Made by a program: the position numbers and the translations under genes. The notes below the pieces were generated by a model, which worked only from the letters and a program-made list of their open reading frames with translations, ran no database searches and was not told the DNA's origin. A stretch of DNA of 64,000 bases from positions 1-64,000 of the forward strand of contig JAQTLN010000004.1 in assembly GCA_028714875.1 (NCBI GenBank), given 5' to 3'. Shown piece by piece: positions 38,163 to 47,200 of this stretch. Source of the stretch: Gallionellaceae bacterium. Its GTDB lineage: Bacteria; Pseudomonadota; Gammaproteobacteria; Burkholderiales; Thiobacillaceae. Positions within the stretch are counted from its first letter, which is position 1; the number at the start of each line of letters is the position of its first letter.

Positions 38163-40001
38163 CTATTGCGGCCGCTCCACGCGGTACAAGGCCCACGGCA
38201 GCGGCGCGAATTCGACGGGGAGTTTTTCTTCTTCCAGCAGTTTCTGGGAAACGAATTTGGCCGGTGCGAAGACCAGGTGCCGTTTGCCGGGCTTCGCTTC
38301 GGCGAGTAGTCGGGCGCGGGCCAGTGTCAGCGCCGCCTCGCGGGATTTCAGGAAATCCAGTTCCGGTCGGTAGATCAGCCAGACATGGAACGCCGCCGAT
38401 TCGCCCAGGTAGCCGCAACCCGCCACAGTTGTGCTCCCCTCTCCCTCCGGGAGAGGGGCCGGGGGTGAGGGAAGCGCCTCGTTGGTCGCCATGTGAAACA
38501 GCAAAGCTCCCAAAGCCTCGAAGCTGGGCAGGCTCTCACCAGTGAGCATCTTGTCCATGTCGATGGCATCGCCCAGGGTGCAGTAGGTGAAGCCGCCACC
38601 CAAGCCATCGGCGCGCTCAGTCACGGTCTTGACGCCTTCGACCAGTAATTCACCGTTCTTGACGGTCTTTTCGATCCGGTCGAAGCGGTGGGCCTCCAGA
38701 TTCTCGATGCTGGCGATCTGGTCGAGCAGCTTGTCCGCTTTTTTAAGGTCGGTGAAGGTCAGCGACTTTTTCAGCAGTTCCTCGCGCTGGTTGCCCTGGA
38801 AGGCGTAGCCGCCGATCACGCGCCGCACCCGCTCGGCGGTGAGGTGGTCGGCGTAGTCCTCGAATTCCACCAGGATGAATTTCCGTTCGCCGCCGTCGCG
38901 CCGGTTGGCGGCCAGCACGGCGTGGGCGGTAGTGCCGGAGCCGGCAAAGGAATCGAGCACGATGGCGTGCTCGGTGGTGGCCAGTTCCAGAATTCTGGAA
39001 AGCAGGGCTACCGGCTTGGGGGTTATGAAAACGTCGTCTGAACTGGCGAAGTCCAGAATGGAAAGTAGTTCCTTTTTGGCATCCTGCGTGTGCCCAACTT
39101 CGTTGTATTCCCATAAGGTTTGCGGGACGCGCCCCGCCTTCACTTCGGAAAGAAAGCGTTTGATGGCGGGGATGTTGTTTTTATCTTCACCCCACCAGAT
39201 ACGCTTATCCCTATCCATCTGCCTGAACTTGGCCTCGGCAACTCGCCAATAGTTTCCTCCCGGCGGTCCCGTAATCACCCGTCCTGATGGGCAGGTTATT
39301 GGGTATGTCCCCTCGCCGTAATAATTGCGGGCCGAAAGATCGCCCGGTTTCCATGAGCCGCGCGGATCGTTGTCAGGGTTGTCGTACCGCGCATTCATGT
39401 CCTCGGTACGTTCCAGTAGATTGGGACGCCATACGGCTTTGTCTTTGGCGTAAATCAGTAGGTAGTCGTGGTCTTCGGAGAAATACTGCGCAGAGGGCTT
39501 TGGCGAATAGTTTTTGTGCCAAATACATGTCGCCACAAAGTTCTGCTCACCAAAGATCGCATCCAGCATCCCCCGCGCCCGGTGTATCTCGTTGTCGTCC
39601 AGCGTCACCCACAGGCTGCCCGCCTCGCCCAGCAACTCATGCAGCAACCGCAAACGCGGCCACATCATGGCGCACCACTTGTCGTGGCGCAGGCCGTCTT
39701 CGATGCCCACCGGGTTTTCCGACAGCCACGCCTGCAGCATCGGGCTGTTGACGTTGTCGTTGTAGGCCCAGCCTTCGTTGCCGGTGTTGTAGGGCGGGTC
39801 GATGAATACGCAGTCCACCTTGCCGGCGTACATCGGCAACAGCGATTTCAGCGCGTGCAGGTTGTCGCCGTGGATGATCAGGTTGCCATCCAGTCGCGCC
39901 TCGCCCACCGACTTGTCGGGGTGCGGCAGCAATGGCCGGTGCGGCACGGCGAGGTGATGGTTGTAAACGAATTCCTTGCCTTTGAAATTCAGTTCCGGCA
40001 T
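38163..40001 (-). CDS. Type III DNA N6-adenine methyltransferase (Mod)
   Basis: 612 residues. The catalytic motif DPPYNTG is at 68-74 and the SAM-binding motif DSFAGSGTT comes later, i.e. beta-class order as in EcoP15I Mod. It would both recognise the target site and protect host DNA; Res needs it for cleavage. It follows higA by 24 bp. Around residues 510-523 the protein reads LPSPPAPLPEGEGS, encoded by an intergenic-type palindromic repeat sitting in frame within the gene, probably in a surface loop. Confidence 0.93.
   Translation of the reverse strand: MPELNFKGKEFVYNHHLAVPHRPLLPHPDKSVGEARLDGNLIIHGDNLHALKSLLPMYAGKVDCVFIDPPYNTGNEGWAYNDNVNSPMLQAWLSENPVGIEDGLRHDKWCAMMWPRLRLLHELLGEAGSLWVTLDDNEIHRARGMLDAIFGEQNFVATCIWHKNYSPKPSAQYFSEDHDYLLIYAKDKAVWRPNLLERTEDMNARYDNPDNDPRGSWKPGDLSARNYYGEGTYPITCPSGRVITGPPGGNYWRVAEAKFRQMDRDKRIWWGEDKNNIPAIKRFLSEVKAGRVPQTLWEYNEVGHTQDAKKELLSILDFASSDDVFITPKPVALLSRILELATTEHAIVLDSFAGSGTTAHAVLAANRRDGGERKFILVEFEDYADHLTAERVRRVIGGYAFQGNQREELLKKSLTFTDLKKADKLLDQIASIENLEAHRFDRIEKTVKNGELLVEGVKTVTERADGLGGGFTYCTLGDAIDMDKMLTGESLPSFEALGALLFHMATNEALPSPPAPLPEGEGSTTVAGCGYLGESAAFHVWLIYRPELDFLKSREAALTLARARLLAEAKPGKRHLVFAPAKFVSQKLLEEEKLPVEFAPLPWALYRVERPQ
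38428..38472. repeat. CCCCTCTCCC repeat inserted in frame within mod
   Basis: CCCCTCTCCC-TCC-GGGAGAGGGG followed by CCGGGGGTGAGGG is nearly identical to the intergenic copy at about 18822-18862, but here it is translated as part of the methylase without breaking the frame. It can form a 10-bp hairpin in the mRNA. Confidence 0.8.
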
Positions 40002-40025
40002 GTCGGGTTCCCTGGTTTTTGTAAG

Positions 40026-40412
40026 TTACGCGGTGAGGGTCTCTTGCGAGGCTTTGATCAAACTCTCCGCCGGTATCCCCAACCCCTCGTGTAGCTTGCG
40101 GATCATGACCAGCGTCAGCGGGCGCTTCCGATTGAGGATTTCGTACACCCGGTTCATCCGCCCGATCATGGGTTCCAGGTCTTTGGGTGTGAGGCCGCCT
40201 TGTTCCATGCGGAATTTGATGGCTTCAACGGGGTCGGGCAAATCCACCGGGAAATGCTTGGCTTCGTAGACCTCCGCCAGGGTGAGCAGGATGTCAAAAC
40301 GGTCACCTTCCGGCGTGCCCGGTTCCGGCTCGTTGTCGAAGAAGGCGGAGATTTCCCGCATGGCGGCACGGTAGTCGGCTTCGGTGTGAAGGGGGCGGAT
40401 GTCCATGTTCAT
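40026..40412 (-). CDS. higA: HigA-type antitoxin
   Basis: 128 residues from the ATG at 40412 ([14 protein letters not shown]), which overlaps the toxin stop as ATGA; Met3 is an alternative. It has a C-terminal HTH of the HigA kind (GGLTPKDLEPMIGRMNRVYEILNRKRPLTL). It would neutralise HigB and bind the operon operator. The long upstream reading frame is only the higB region in another frame. Confidence 0.92.
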   Translation of the reverse strand: MNMDIRPLHTEADYRAAMREISAFFDNEPEPGTPEGDRFDILLTLAEVYEAKHFPVDLPDPVEAIKFRMEQGGLTPKDLEPMIGRMNRVYEILNRKRPLTLVMIRKLHEGLGIPAESLIKASQETLTA

Positions 40413-40714
40413 AACTCCATTTCCACGGTTTCGGCATCGATGCTGTCGTATTCCGCATGGGTGCCGATGAATTTGATGTAAAGGGCGCCGAAGCGGTAGG
40501 CCACGGCGACGATCAGGCGGTAATCGTTGCCCTTGATGTTGAACACCACCCGGCGGTTTTTCAGGATGCTGGCGTTGCGGAACACCTCCTTTATTTCTGA
40601 AGGCTGCTTCCAATCCGCTTTTCGCGCCTCATCGATCCACGCTTCCAGATGAGGTTTGGCGGTGGGATATCGAATCCAGAAATCGCGGAGGATTTTGATG
40701 GCCACAATCCGCAT
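40409..40714 (-). CDS. higB: HigB-type mRNA interferase toxin
   Basis: 101 residues of the RelE/HigB fold: [20 protein letters not shown], then [22 protein letters not shown] and [12 protein letters not shown]. It would cleave mRNA on the ribosome. The toxin precedes the antitoxin, which is the usual order for hig loci. It is the first gene of a run (higB, higA, mod, two DUF genes, res) with gaps of 63 bp or less. Confidence 0.92.
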   Translation of the reverse strand: MRIVAIKILRDFWIRYPTAKPHLEAWIDEARKADWKQPSEIKEVFRNASILKNRRVVFNIKGNDYRLIVAVAYRFGALYIKFIGTHAEYDSIDAETVEMEL

Positions 40715-40771
40715 GACGTGATGCTAGTCCCAAAATGGGATTGCAACAATTTGTATTACAAAAAGACTCAG

Positions 40772-41052
40772 ATCTCGATCGGCGAGCCCGGCGTCGGCAA
40801 GACCGCCATCGTCGAAGGCCTGGCGCAGCGCATCATCAATGGCGAAGTGCCGGAGACCCTGAAAGGCAAGCGGGTGCTGGACATGGCCGGCCTGCTGGCC
40901 GGCGCCAAGTATCGCGGCGAGTTCGAGGAACGCCTGAAAGCCGTGTTGAAGGAAATTGGCCAGGTGAATACCCAAACCCCGAGGCCGCATCATCCTGTTC
41001 ATCGACGAGCTGCAACGATGGTGGACGCTGGCAAGGCGGAAGGGGCGTCTGG
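40772..41052 (+). pseudogene. Degenerate partial copy of clpB (AAA-1 Walker A region)
   Basis: From about 40774 the DNA follows clpB 32149-32410 closely, through [18 protein letters not shown] and [13 protein letters not shown] 6-nt deletion and a short replacement then shift the frame before the [14 protein letters not shown] region. A later stretch (about 41175-41222) resembles the clpB 3' end ([10 protein letters not shown] against [11 protein letters not shown]) at lower identity. No product is expected. Confidence 0.8.
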
Positions 41053-41171
41053 GACTGGAAGTGGCGCACCGCCTCTCCGACACCACGGTCCTCACCTTCG
41101 GCGTCAACGCCGCGACAAACGGCGGCGATGCCTCTTGGGGCGTCACCGCCGGGCTGCGGGCGAACTTCTGA
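41053..41171 (+). pseudogene. C-terminal fragment of an outer-membrane beta-barrel protein
   Basis: An open stretch reads [20 protein letters not shown], then [12 protein letters not shown] and a stop. Alternating hydrophobic residues and a terminal Phe are the usual end of outer-membrane beta-barrels. It lies between the two clpB-derived pieces, has no start, and is a remnant of an unidentified gene. Confidence 0.45.
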
Positions 41172-41399
41172 GGGTGGGCGTGGTGGACGGCCGGGTCGTG
41201 TTCGAACGGGTGAACGAGGCGGGGGTGACCCGATTCATCTCAGATATGAAAAGTGTCCATGTGCCAGCCTGCCCGCTCACTGCGCTTGTCAGAATATTCT
41301 GTTATTTTGAATAAGGACGCTGTACGCAGACATCGCTGTACGCAGGGTCTTGATCAGCCCAATTGGGGGTTTTCTCAAGTAACCATGGGAATCAAGAAT

Positions 41400-41828
41400 A
41401 TGAAATCGACACCTCTCTTTCTCGCGCTCGTTCTTTCTTTAACCCTGGCCGCATGCGGCAAGGACAAACCCGCCGACACGGCGGCTGTGGCGCCAGCCGA
41501 CACGGCAACCACCGCCGGCCCGCCCATGCCCATGGACCCGAGCCAGGGGGTGGCGGGCCATGTGGAAGGCGTCGCCGCCGTTGCCGCTTCCGGCGAGAGT
41601 GGCCATGACCTTTATGCCGCCAAGTGCGTCACTTGCCATGGCGGTTCGGGCGAAGGTCTGGCCGGCAATCCGAAGCTGGCCGGTTTGAGCAGGGCGGACA
41701 TCCAGTCGCGTCTGACCGACTATCGTGACGGCAAGACGCGCGGGCCCAAGACCCCGATCATGGCGGCCATGGCCAAGCCGCTGACGGATGCGCAGATTGC
41801 CGCTTTGGCGAGCTATCTGGGCGAGTAA
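41400..41828 (+). CDS. Lipoprotein c-type cytochrome
   Basis: 142 residues from the ATG at 41400 (GGGA 9 nt upstream); a start at 41385 adds five residues. The signal peptide ends in a lipobox (LTLAAC), so it is lipid-anchored. A linker rich in Ala, Thr and Pro follows, then one haem site CVTCH and a later Met as possible sixth ligand (KTPIMAAMAKPLTD). It resembles small cytochrome c553-like electron carriers on the periplasmic side. It stands alone. Confidence 0.88.
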   Translation: MKSTPLFLALVLSLTLAACGKDKPADTAAVAPADTATTAGPPMPMDPSQGVAGHVEGVAAVAASGESGHDLYAAKCVTCHGGSGEGLAGNPKLAGLSRADIQSRLTDYRDGKTRGPKTPIMAAMAKPLTDAQIAALASYLGE

Positions 41829-41930
41829 TCGCGTTTCTTCAGGTAGTAATTGGCGCCGCGCGGAAACGCCGGCGCCATTTTTTTGGCGCTGGGTGCGTTG
41901 GCTGTTGCTGTTGGTCCAGGTGCTGGCGAG

Positions 41931-42046
41931 GGCGCCTTCCCCCTTTCCCAAAGGGGGATTGAGGGGGATTTCTTCGATGGTTGTGCCAGTGCGGGCGTCT
42001 GAAAATCCCCCCTAGCCCCCCTTTGGGAAAGGGGGGGAACAGCGCC
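41931..42046. repeat. Long inverted repeat (CCCTTTCCCAAAGGGGG family)
   Basis: Two imperfect arms of about 42 nt (41931-41972 and about 42002-42046), each itself containing CCCTTTCCCAAAGGG, face one another. The pair sits between the convergent cytochrome and K+ channel genes and is a plausible bidirectional terminator. Confidence 0.75.
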
Positions 42047-42068
42047 GCCACGCGCGGCCCCTTTTCGC

Positions 42069-43772
42069 TTATGCGCGGGGTGCGCGTTTCGGCGCTCGCC
42101 GCAGCCATTGCCAGAACCATCCACCCGGGCTGTCCGTCCCGGTGAGTAGATAGTTCAGGACTCTCAGGTTGCGTAGCGCGAGCACCTGTCGTCCCCTTGC
42201 GCCGTGGCCGCCGCAGAACAGGATGCGGTCGCCCGGGAACAGCGGGGTGTCCAGGTCGGGCAGCAGGGCTTCGGAGTTGCCGAGCAGCAGGGGGATACAG
42301 GGCAGATCGGCGTCGCGGTCGGAAGGGTTCCGGATCAGGTCGCGCAGGGTCAGTTCCATTTTCAGGTCCATGGCCTGGCGGATGGCCACGGCGTTTTCCA
42401 CGCTGAGTTCCACATCCCAGATCTCGGGTACCGTGTCGCCCACCACGGCGGCGATGCGGGACAGCAGTTCATTGGCCCAATCGTTGGGCTGTTCCTTGCA
42501 GCGGGCGAAGAAGCGGGAGAGGAGGGGGGTGGTGAGCAGGGAGAGGAATTCATGGCCGACGATATCCGCCGGCTGCATGGTGACATTGGCGCCGAAACGC
42601 TTGAACAGGGGCGCGTTGGCATGCCGGTTCTGGCGGACCACCATGAATAGGTCCGGATTGAGTTCCCTGGCGGTCATGACGATGGAGAGATTGTTCACGT
42701 CGTTGTCGGTGCCGGCGACGATGCCCACAGCACCCTTGATGCCCGCCTCCAGCAAGGTATTCGCCTCGGTGCCGCTACCTTTGATGCATTTCTCGCAGCC
42801 GGTTCTGGCGGGATCGGCCTCGACGATGACCAGTTCGACTTTTTCCCGGCGCAGGTTGCGCACCACGGCCTTGCCGAAGCGCCCGTAGCCGCAAATGATC
42901 CACTTGCCGTGCGGTGGCCGCAGGGGTTCGCTCAACGGCATGCCGGGAATGTCGGTCAGCCAGTCGTACAAGAGGTGTTGACCCGGGCTGTGCAGGGCCA
43001 TGGCGAGGTGCTCACCGAAGGCCGTAAAGGCGTTGACGACCTCCTCCGTGCCGAACGAAACCATGTTGCCGGCGGTTTCCATGCTGTCGGCGCGGCACAG
43101 TACCGGCAGTTCCGGGCGCAGCAGTTTCGCGGTCACCGCCACCGCCAGATTCGCCTGGTCATCGTTGGTCAGGGCGATCACGCCGGCACACGAAGGGTGA
43201 TTCAGGCCTGACGCTTCCAGGTTCTCCGGCAGGCGCGCGTCCCCGGTCAGGGCGGGGATTTCCAGATGGTATTGCCCGAGCTCCAGTTCGCTGATGCGGT
43301 CGGCGTCGATGTCCAGCACCACCGCCTGCTGGTTGCGGCTGTCCAGCGCTTTCATCAGCAGGGTTCCCGTCTCGCCGCAGCCGCAGATGATGTAGAAGGG
43401 CTGGCGCAGGCGCCGTACCCGATGTTCAAAGGCATTGGCCTTGATCACCCGCTGGAAGGCCGGGTCTTGCAGCAGGGCCAGGATGGTGCCGATGCTGTAC
43501 AGCCAGACCAGCACGGTCATGTAGATGGTAACCAGCGCCCAGGTGCGCTGCGCCTCGCTGAAAGCAACCGGGATTTCGCCGAAGCCGATGGTGGTGGCGG
43601 TGTAGCTGACGAAATAGAAGGCGTGGAACAGGCTCATGCCCGGCGCCGGGTTGCCGGCGGCATCGACCCCGGGCATCAGGCTCATGCCCAGGATGGAAAC
43701 GGCATAGCTGGCGATGAGCAGGATCAGCGGCATGCGCATCCGCCGCAGAACCAGGAACAGCACGCTGTTCAT
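42069..43772 (-). CDS. RCK-domain potassium channel
   Basis: 567 residues. Two transmembrane helices (about 13-33 and 78-100) flank a pore helix with the K+ selectivity filter TIGFGE (61-66; most channels have TVGYGD). Two TrkA-N/RCK Rossmann regions follow (FYIICGCGETG near 126 and WIICGYGRFG near 287), each ligand-gated in relatives by NAD(H), nucleotides or Ca2+. It would conduct K+ across the inner membrane. It ends near the convergent cytochrome gene and lies 32 bp downstream of the DUF6394 gene. Confidence 0.9.
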   Translation of the reverse strand: MNSVLFLVLRRMRMPLILLIASYAVSILGMSLMPGVDAAGNPAPGMSLFHAFYFVSYTATTIGFGEIPVAFSEAQRTWALVTIYMTVLVWLYSIGTILALLQDPAFQRVIKANAFEHRVRRLRQPFYIICGCGETGTLLMKALDSRNQQAVVLDIDADRISELELGQYHLEIPALTGDARLPENLEASGLNHPSCAGVIALTNDDQANLAVAVTAKLLRPELPVLCRADSMETAGNMVSFGTEEVVNAFTAFGEHLAMALHSPGQHLLYDWLTDIPGMPLSEPLRPPHGKWIICGYGRFGKAVVRNLRREKVELVIVEADPARTGCEKCIKGSGTEANTLLEAGIKGAVGIVAGTDNDVNNLSIVMTARELNPDLFMVVRQNRHANAPLFKRFGANVTMQPADIVGHEFLSLLTTPLLSRFFARCKEQPNDWANELLSRIAAVVGDTVPEIWDVELSVENAVAIRQAMDLKMELTLRDLIRNPSDRDADLPCIPLLLGNSEALLPDLDTPLFPGDRILFCGGHGARGRQVLALRNLRVLNYLLTGTDSPGGWFWQWLRRAPKRAPRA

Positions 43773-43804
43773 CTATGGCGCCGAGTGTTGGAGGAGTGCG
43801 CCGA

Positions 43805-44188
43805 TCAACGGTGGAACAGCACGGTCTCGATGACCAGGATGATCACCGAGAGCACATTGGCCATGAGCGCGCCGGCGGCCAGAGAGACGATGCTGGCCAT
43901 GATCGAGGGGGTCAGGCCCGTATCCGTGATATGCACCGCAACCGCCCAGACGCAAGCGGCGGCGATCAGTTGCAGATCGGCGACAAAACTCGTGGCCAGG
44001 TGGATGGCGCCGATCTGGGTGCGCTCGCCGAATTTCAGCACCGTGGCGATCAGGTTCACCACCACCACCGCGAACAATTCGTAGACGTGGTGATGATCGA
44101 CGTTATCCAGTTCGCCGATGACAAAACCGAAATTGAGGGTCATGGCGAGGATGATGAAGAAGCCGAAAACGACCTTTTCCAGATTCAT
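43805..44188 (-). CDS. DUF6394-like small membrane protein
   Basis: 127 residues from the ATG at 44188 (MNLEKVVFGFFIILAMTLNF), with four hydrophobic helices and a central HHHVYELFAVVVVNLIATVLKFG block. I associate this with DUF6394, a family without known function (name from memory). It is 32 bp upstream of the K+ channel gene on the same strand, so the two are probably co-transcribed and may form one complex. Confidence 0.75.
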   Translation of the reverse strand: MNLEKVVFGFFIILAMTLNFGFVIGELDNVDHHHVYELFAVVVVNLIATVLKFGERTQIGAIHLATSFVADLQLIAAACVWAVAVHITDTGLTPSIMASIVSLAAGALMANVLSVIILVIETVLFHR

Positions 44189-44238
44189 GGCGTGGGTTCC
44201 CGTTGGCTGTGCTCGCGCCATGATAGCCCGGCGGGTGG

Positions 44239-47200
44239 CTAATCGAAGCTGAACGTATAGAACAGGTCCACGGCCGGGGTGGTGCCGGCCTGGGTGCGCA
44301 GGGAAAGGCGGCGGGAGAGGGTGTAGTTGATCTTCACCAGGGCCGCCGTGCCGGTGAGGCCTTGTTCATAGCTCAGGTAGGCGCGCGAGGAGAGGCGTTT
44401 GCCCAGGGTGAGGACGCTGCTTTCCAGGGTGCCCGCGCCTTTCAGGCTGACTTCTTCCAGCCCCGCCGCATGCGCGATGCGTTGTTGCAGGGTGACCGAT
44501 TGCCCCGCGCCGAGGAGGGCGCCGGCGGCCAGTTGCAGGGCGTCAAATTCTTTGCTGCCGGCGTCGGCGATGCCGTGGCCCAGCACCAGCCAGGAAAGCT
44601 TTTCACTGTCCGGCACGCTGGGGTTGGAGACCAGTTTGACCACGGGGGCCTGGGCGCCGCCGGTGATGGCGACGCCGGCCTCGACCGTCTGGTTCTTGCG
44701 CATGGCGACGATGTTGAGGCCGGGGTTGTCCAGCGGCCCCTGGAAGTTGAGGAGGCCGCGCTCGATCTCCAGGCGCTGGCCGTAGGCGGCATAAGCGCCT
44801 TTCACCACCCGGATGCCGCCGTTGGCGCGCAAGGGGAGACCTTGGCGACCGGTCAGTTTCAGCGCGCCGCCCAGTTGCGCGTCGAGTCCGCGCCCTTTTA
44901 GGAAGAAGCGGTCGCCCAGGTCCAGGTCGAGGTCGAGTTCCACCGCGTAGGGCAGGCCTTTGTCCGGGCTTTCTTGCGCGGGTTCGCGTCCCAGCACCAC
45001 CACGTCATCACTGAGGCTGGGGGCGTCTCCCTTGGCCAGTTCGACCAGGCCGCGATCCGCCTTGAGTTTGCCGCGCAACTGGAGCTTCCTGGCCTGCATG
45101 GCGACGCCGCCGTCGCCGCTGAGGATGAGTAGGCGGTCGGGGCGTGAAATGAGCAGGAGCTTGTCCGCCTTGAGGGCCAGTTGCAGGTCCGGCTGACCGC
45201 CGCGCAGGCCGAGTTTGCCCTGGCCGCTGAGGAGTCCGTCGCCGCCGCGCAGGCTGAGCGATTTCAGCACCAGCGTGTCCTGGCTCAGTTCGGCCTGGAA
45301 CCGACCCTCTTTGAGATCCAGCCCCTGTTCGGGTTGCGCCAGGTGAAAGCGCTCACCGCTGATCGTGCCGCCGAGCCGTGGCTCGGCCAGGGTGCCGTTG
45401 CCTTGTATCTTGGCGGTCAGGCTGCCATCGAAATCGGTGGCGCCAGTCTTGTCGAGATAGGGGGTGGCCCAGGCCAGGGATTGCAGGGCCAGATCGGCGC
45501 TGGCCTGGAAGGGGGTGTCGGCGGTGATGCCCCAGGCCGCGTCGCGTCGCGTCAGCCGAGTCTCGCCGTTGGCGCGCAAACGTCCCAAGGTCGTGCCGTC
45601 GGCATTCAGGCTGACGTGCAAACGGCTGTTGCTGGCCTCGGCCAGCAGGTTCAGGTGTTGCAGGCCGAGGGCGGCCGGTTTGCCCTGGGTCGCCGCCAGT
45701 GTCAGGTCGCCGCGTTCGCGTTCCAGGGTGATGCGGCCATCCACCTGGCCATCCGCGTCGATGCGCCAGGTGCCGCCCAGTACCAAGTCGCCGCCGATGG
45801 TCTCCGGCCAGGCCGGCAAGTGCTTCAGGTGGGTGATCGAGAGCCCCTTGAATTCGCCCTGGCTGCTGAATCGGCCCGCCTGGTAGCGCAGCTCCCGGCT
45901 ATTGAAAAACGCACCGAATGTGGCGATGCGGGCATCCGCCAGGCGCGCGCTGTCCGCCGTGAGTTCCAGCGTCGCCGGGGCCTGCAAGGTCAACGGGTAG
46001 CGGCCCTGGTTGGCGAGGCGTAGGATTTTTCCGCTCCAGCTCGCCTTGCCCTTGGCTTCATGCCAGGCGCCGGCCAGCTCGCTACTCAGATTGAAATCCG
46101 CATTGCCGGCCGTGAGGCTGATGCTGTGTTGGCCGCGCCGGCCCTGGGCGAGCACGCTGACTTGGTCCAGCTTCAGTTGCGGCAGTTTCAGGTTCGCGAG
46201 GCGCGCGTTCAGCGCCAGCGCGCCATTCAGGCCTTGTTCCAGGCGGGCGTCGGCGCGCAGGCTGCCGAGGCGGTAATCGCGGCCCCAGGCCAGGTTGTCC
46301 GCCTGGATGTCGAACTCACCGGCCGGCGCCGCCAGGCTACCGCTCAGCTTGCCGTTGGCCGTGACCCGGCCCGAGAGTGTCGGGTCGACGATGCCGAGTT
46401 GCTCCGCGCGCAATTGCAGGGCGAGCTGGTCGCCGGGAGCGCCGAAAGCGCCCTGAATACGCAGCCGATTGCCGGCCAGGCGCAATTCGGCATCGCTGTT
46501 CCACAGCCGCTTGGCCGCGAGGCGCAGATGGCCCTGGCCGGACAGGGGCTGGCGGCGGAACTGGCTGTCGGCGATGGCGAAGACCAAGGCCGCCTCGGGC
46601 GCCGGTTGCAGTTGGCCACGGGCGTTGAAAGAGGCATTGATCCGCGCCTTCGGGTAGTCGCCGAAAGCGGCGGGATCGAAGCGCTCCAGCGCCCCGGCCA
46701 GGTCGAAGGGATGGCCGGCGTCCAGCCCCAGCGTGCCGAACAGATTCAGGTGCCCGCCGCTGGAGGCGAGCACGGCCTGATTGATGCGCAGCACCTGATT
46801 CCGTAGCTCGGCGTCGAGGTTCAGGCGGTAACGCTGGTAGGCGAGATCGGCCGTCAGGTTTTGCTGTTCGCCGTCCGCTTTTACCTGGATGGCGCCGGCC
46901 AGGCGCAGGGAATGCAGCTTGCCGTGCAGGCCGCGCGGGTCGAAGTCCCGGGTATTCAGGTCCAGTGCCAGGTGACCGGGATCGGCCCTTCCGCCGCCGC
47001 TGAATTTTCCCCCCTTGCCCAGATCCAGGCGCAGGTCCGCCAGATCCATGCTGTCCGCCGTGCCGCTGAAACGCGCGCTCAATTCCCGCAGCGGCAGGCG
47101 CTTCCGGTCCCAGGTGCCGGGCTGGCCGTTGCGCGCCGTGAGGTCGCCGGCGTAGGTGCCTTTCCCCTGGCTGCGCAGGCGGGCCGTGAGGCTGAGATCG

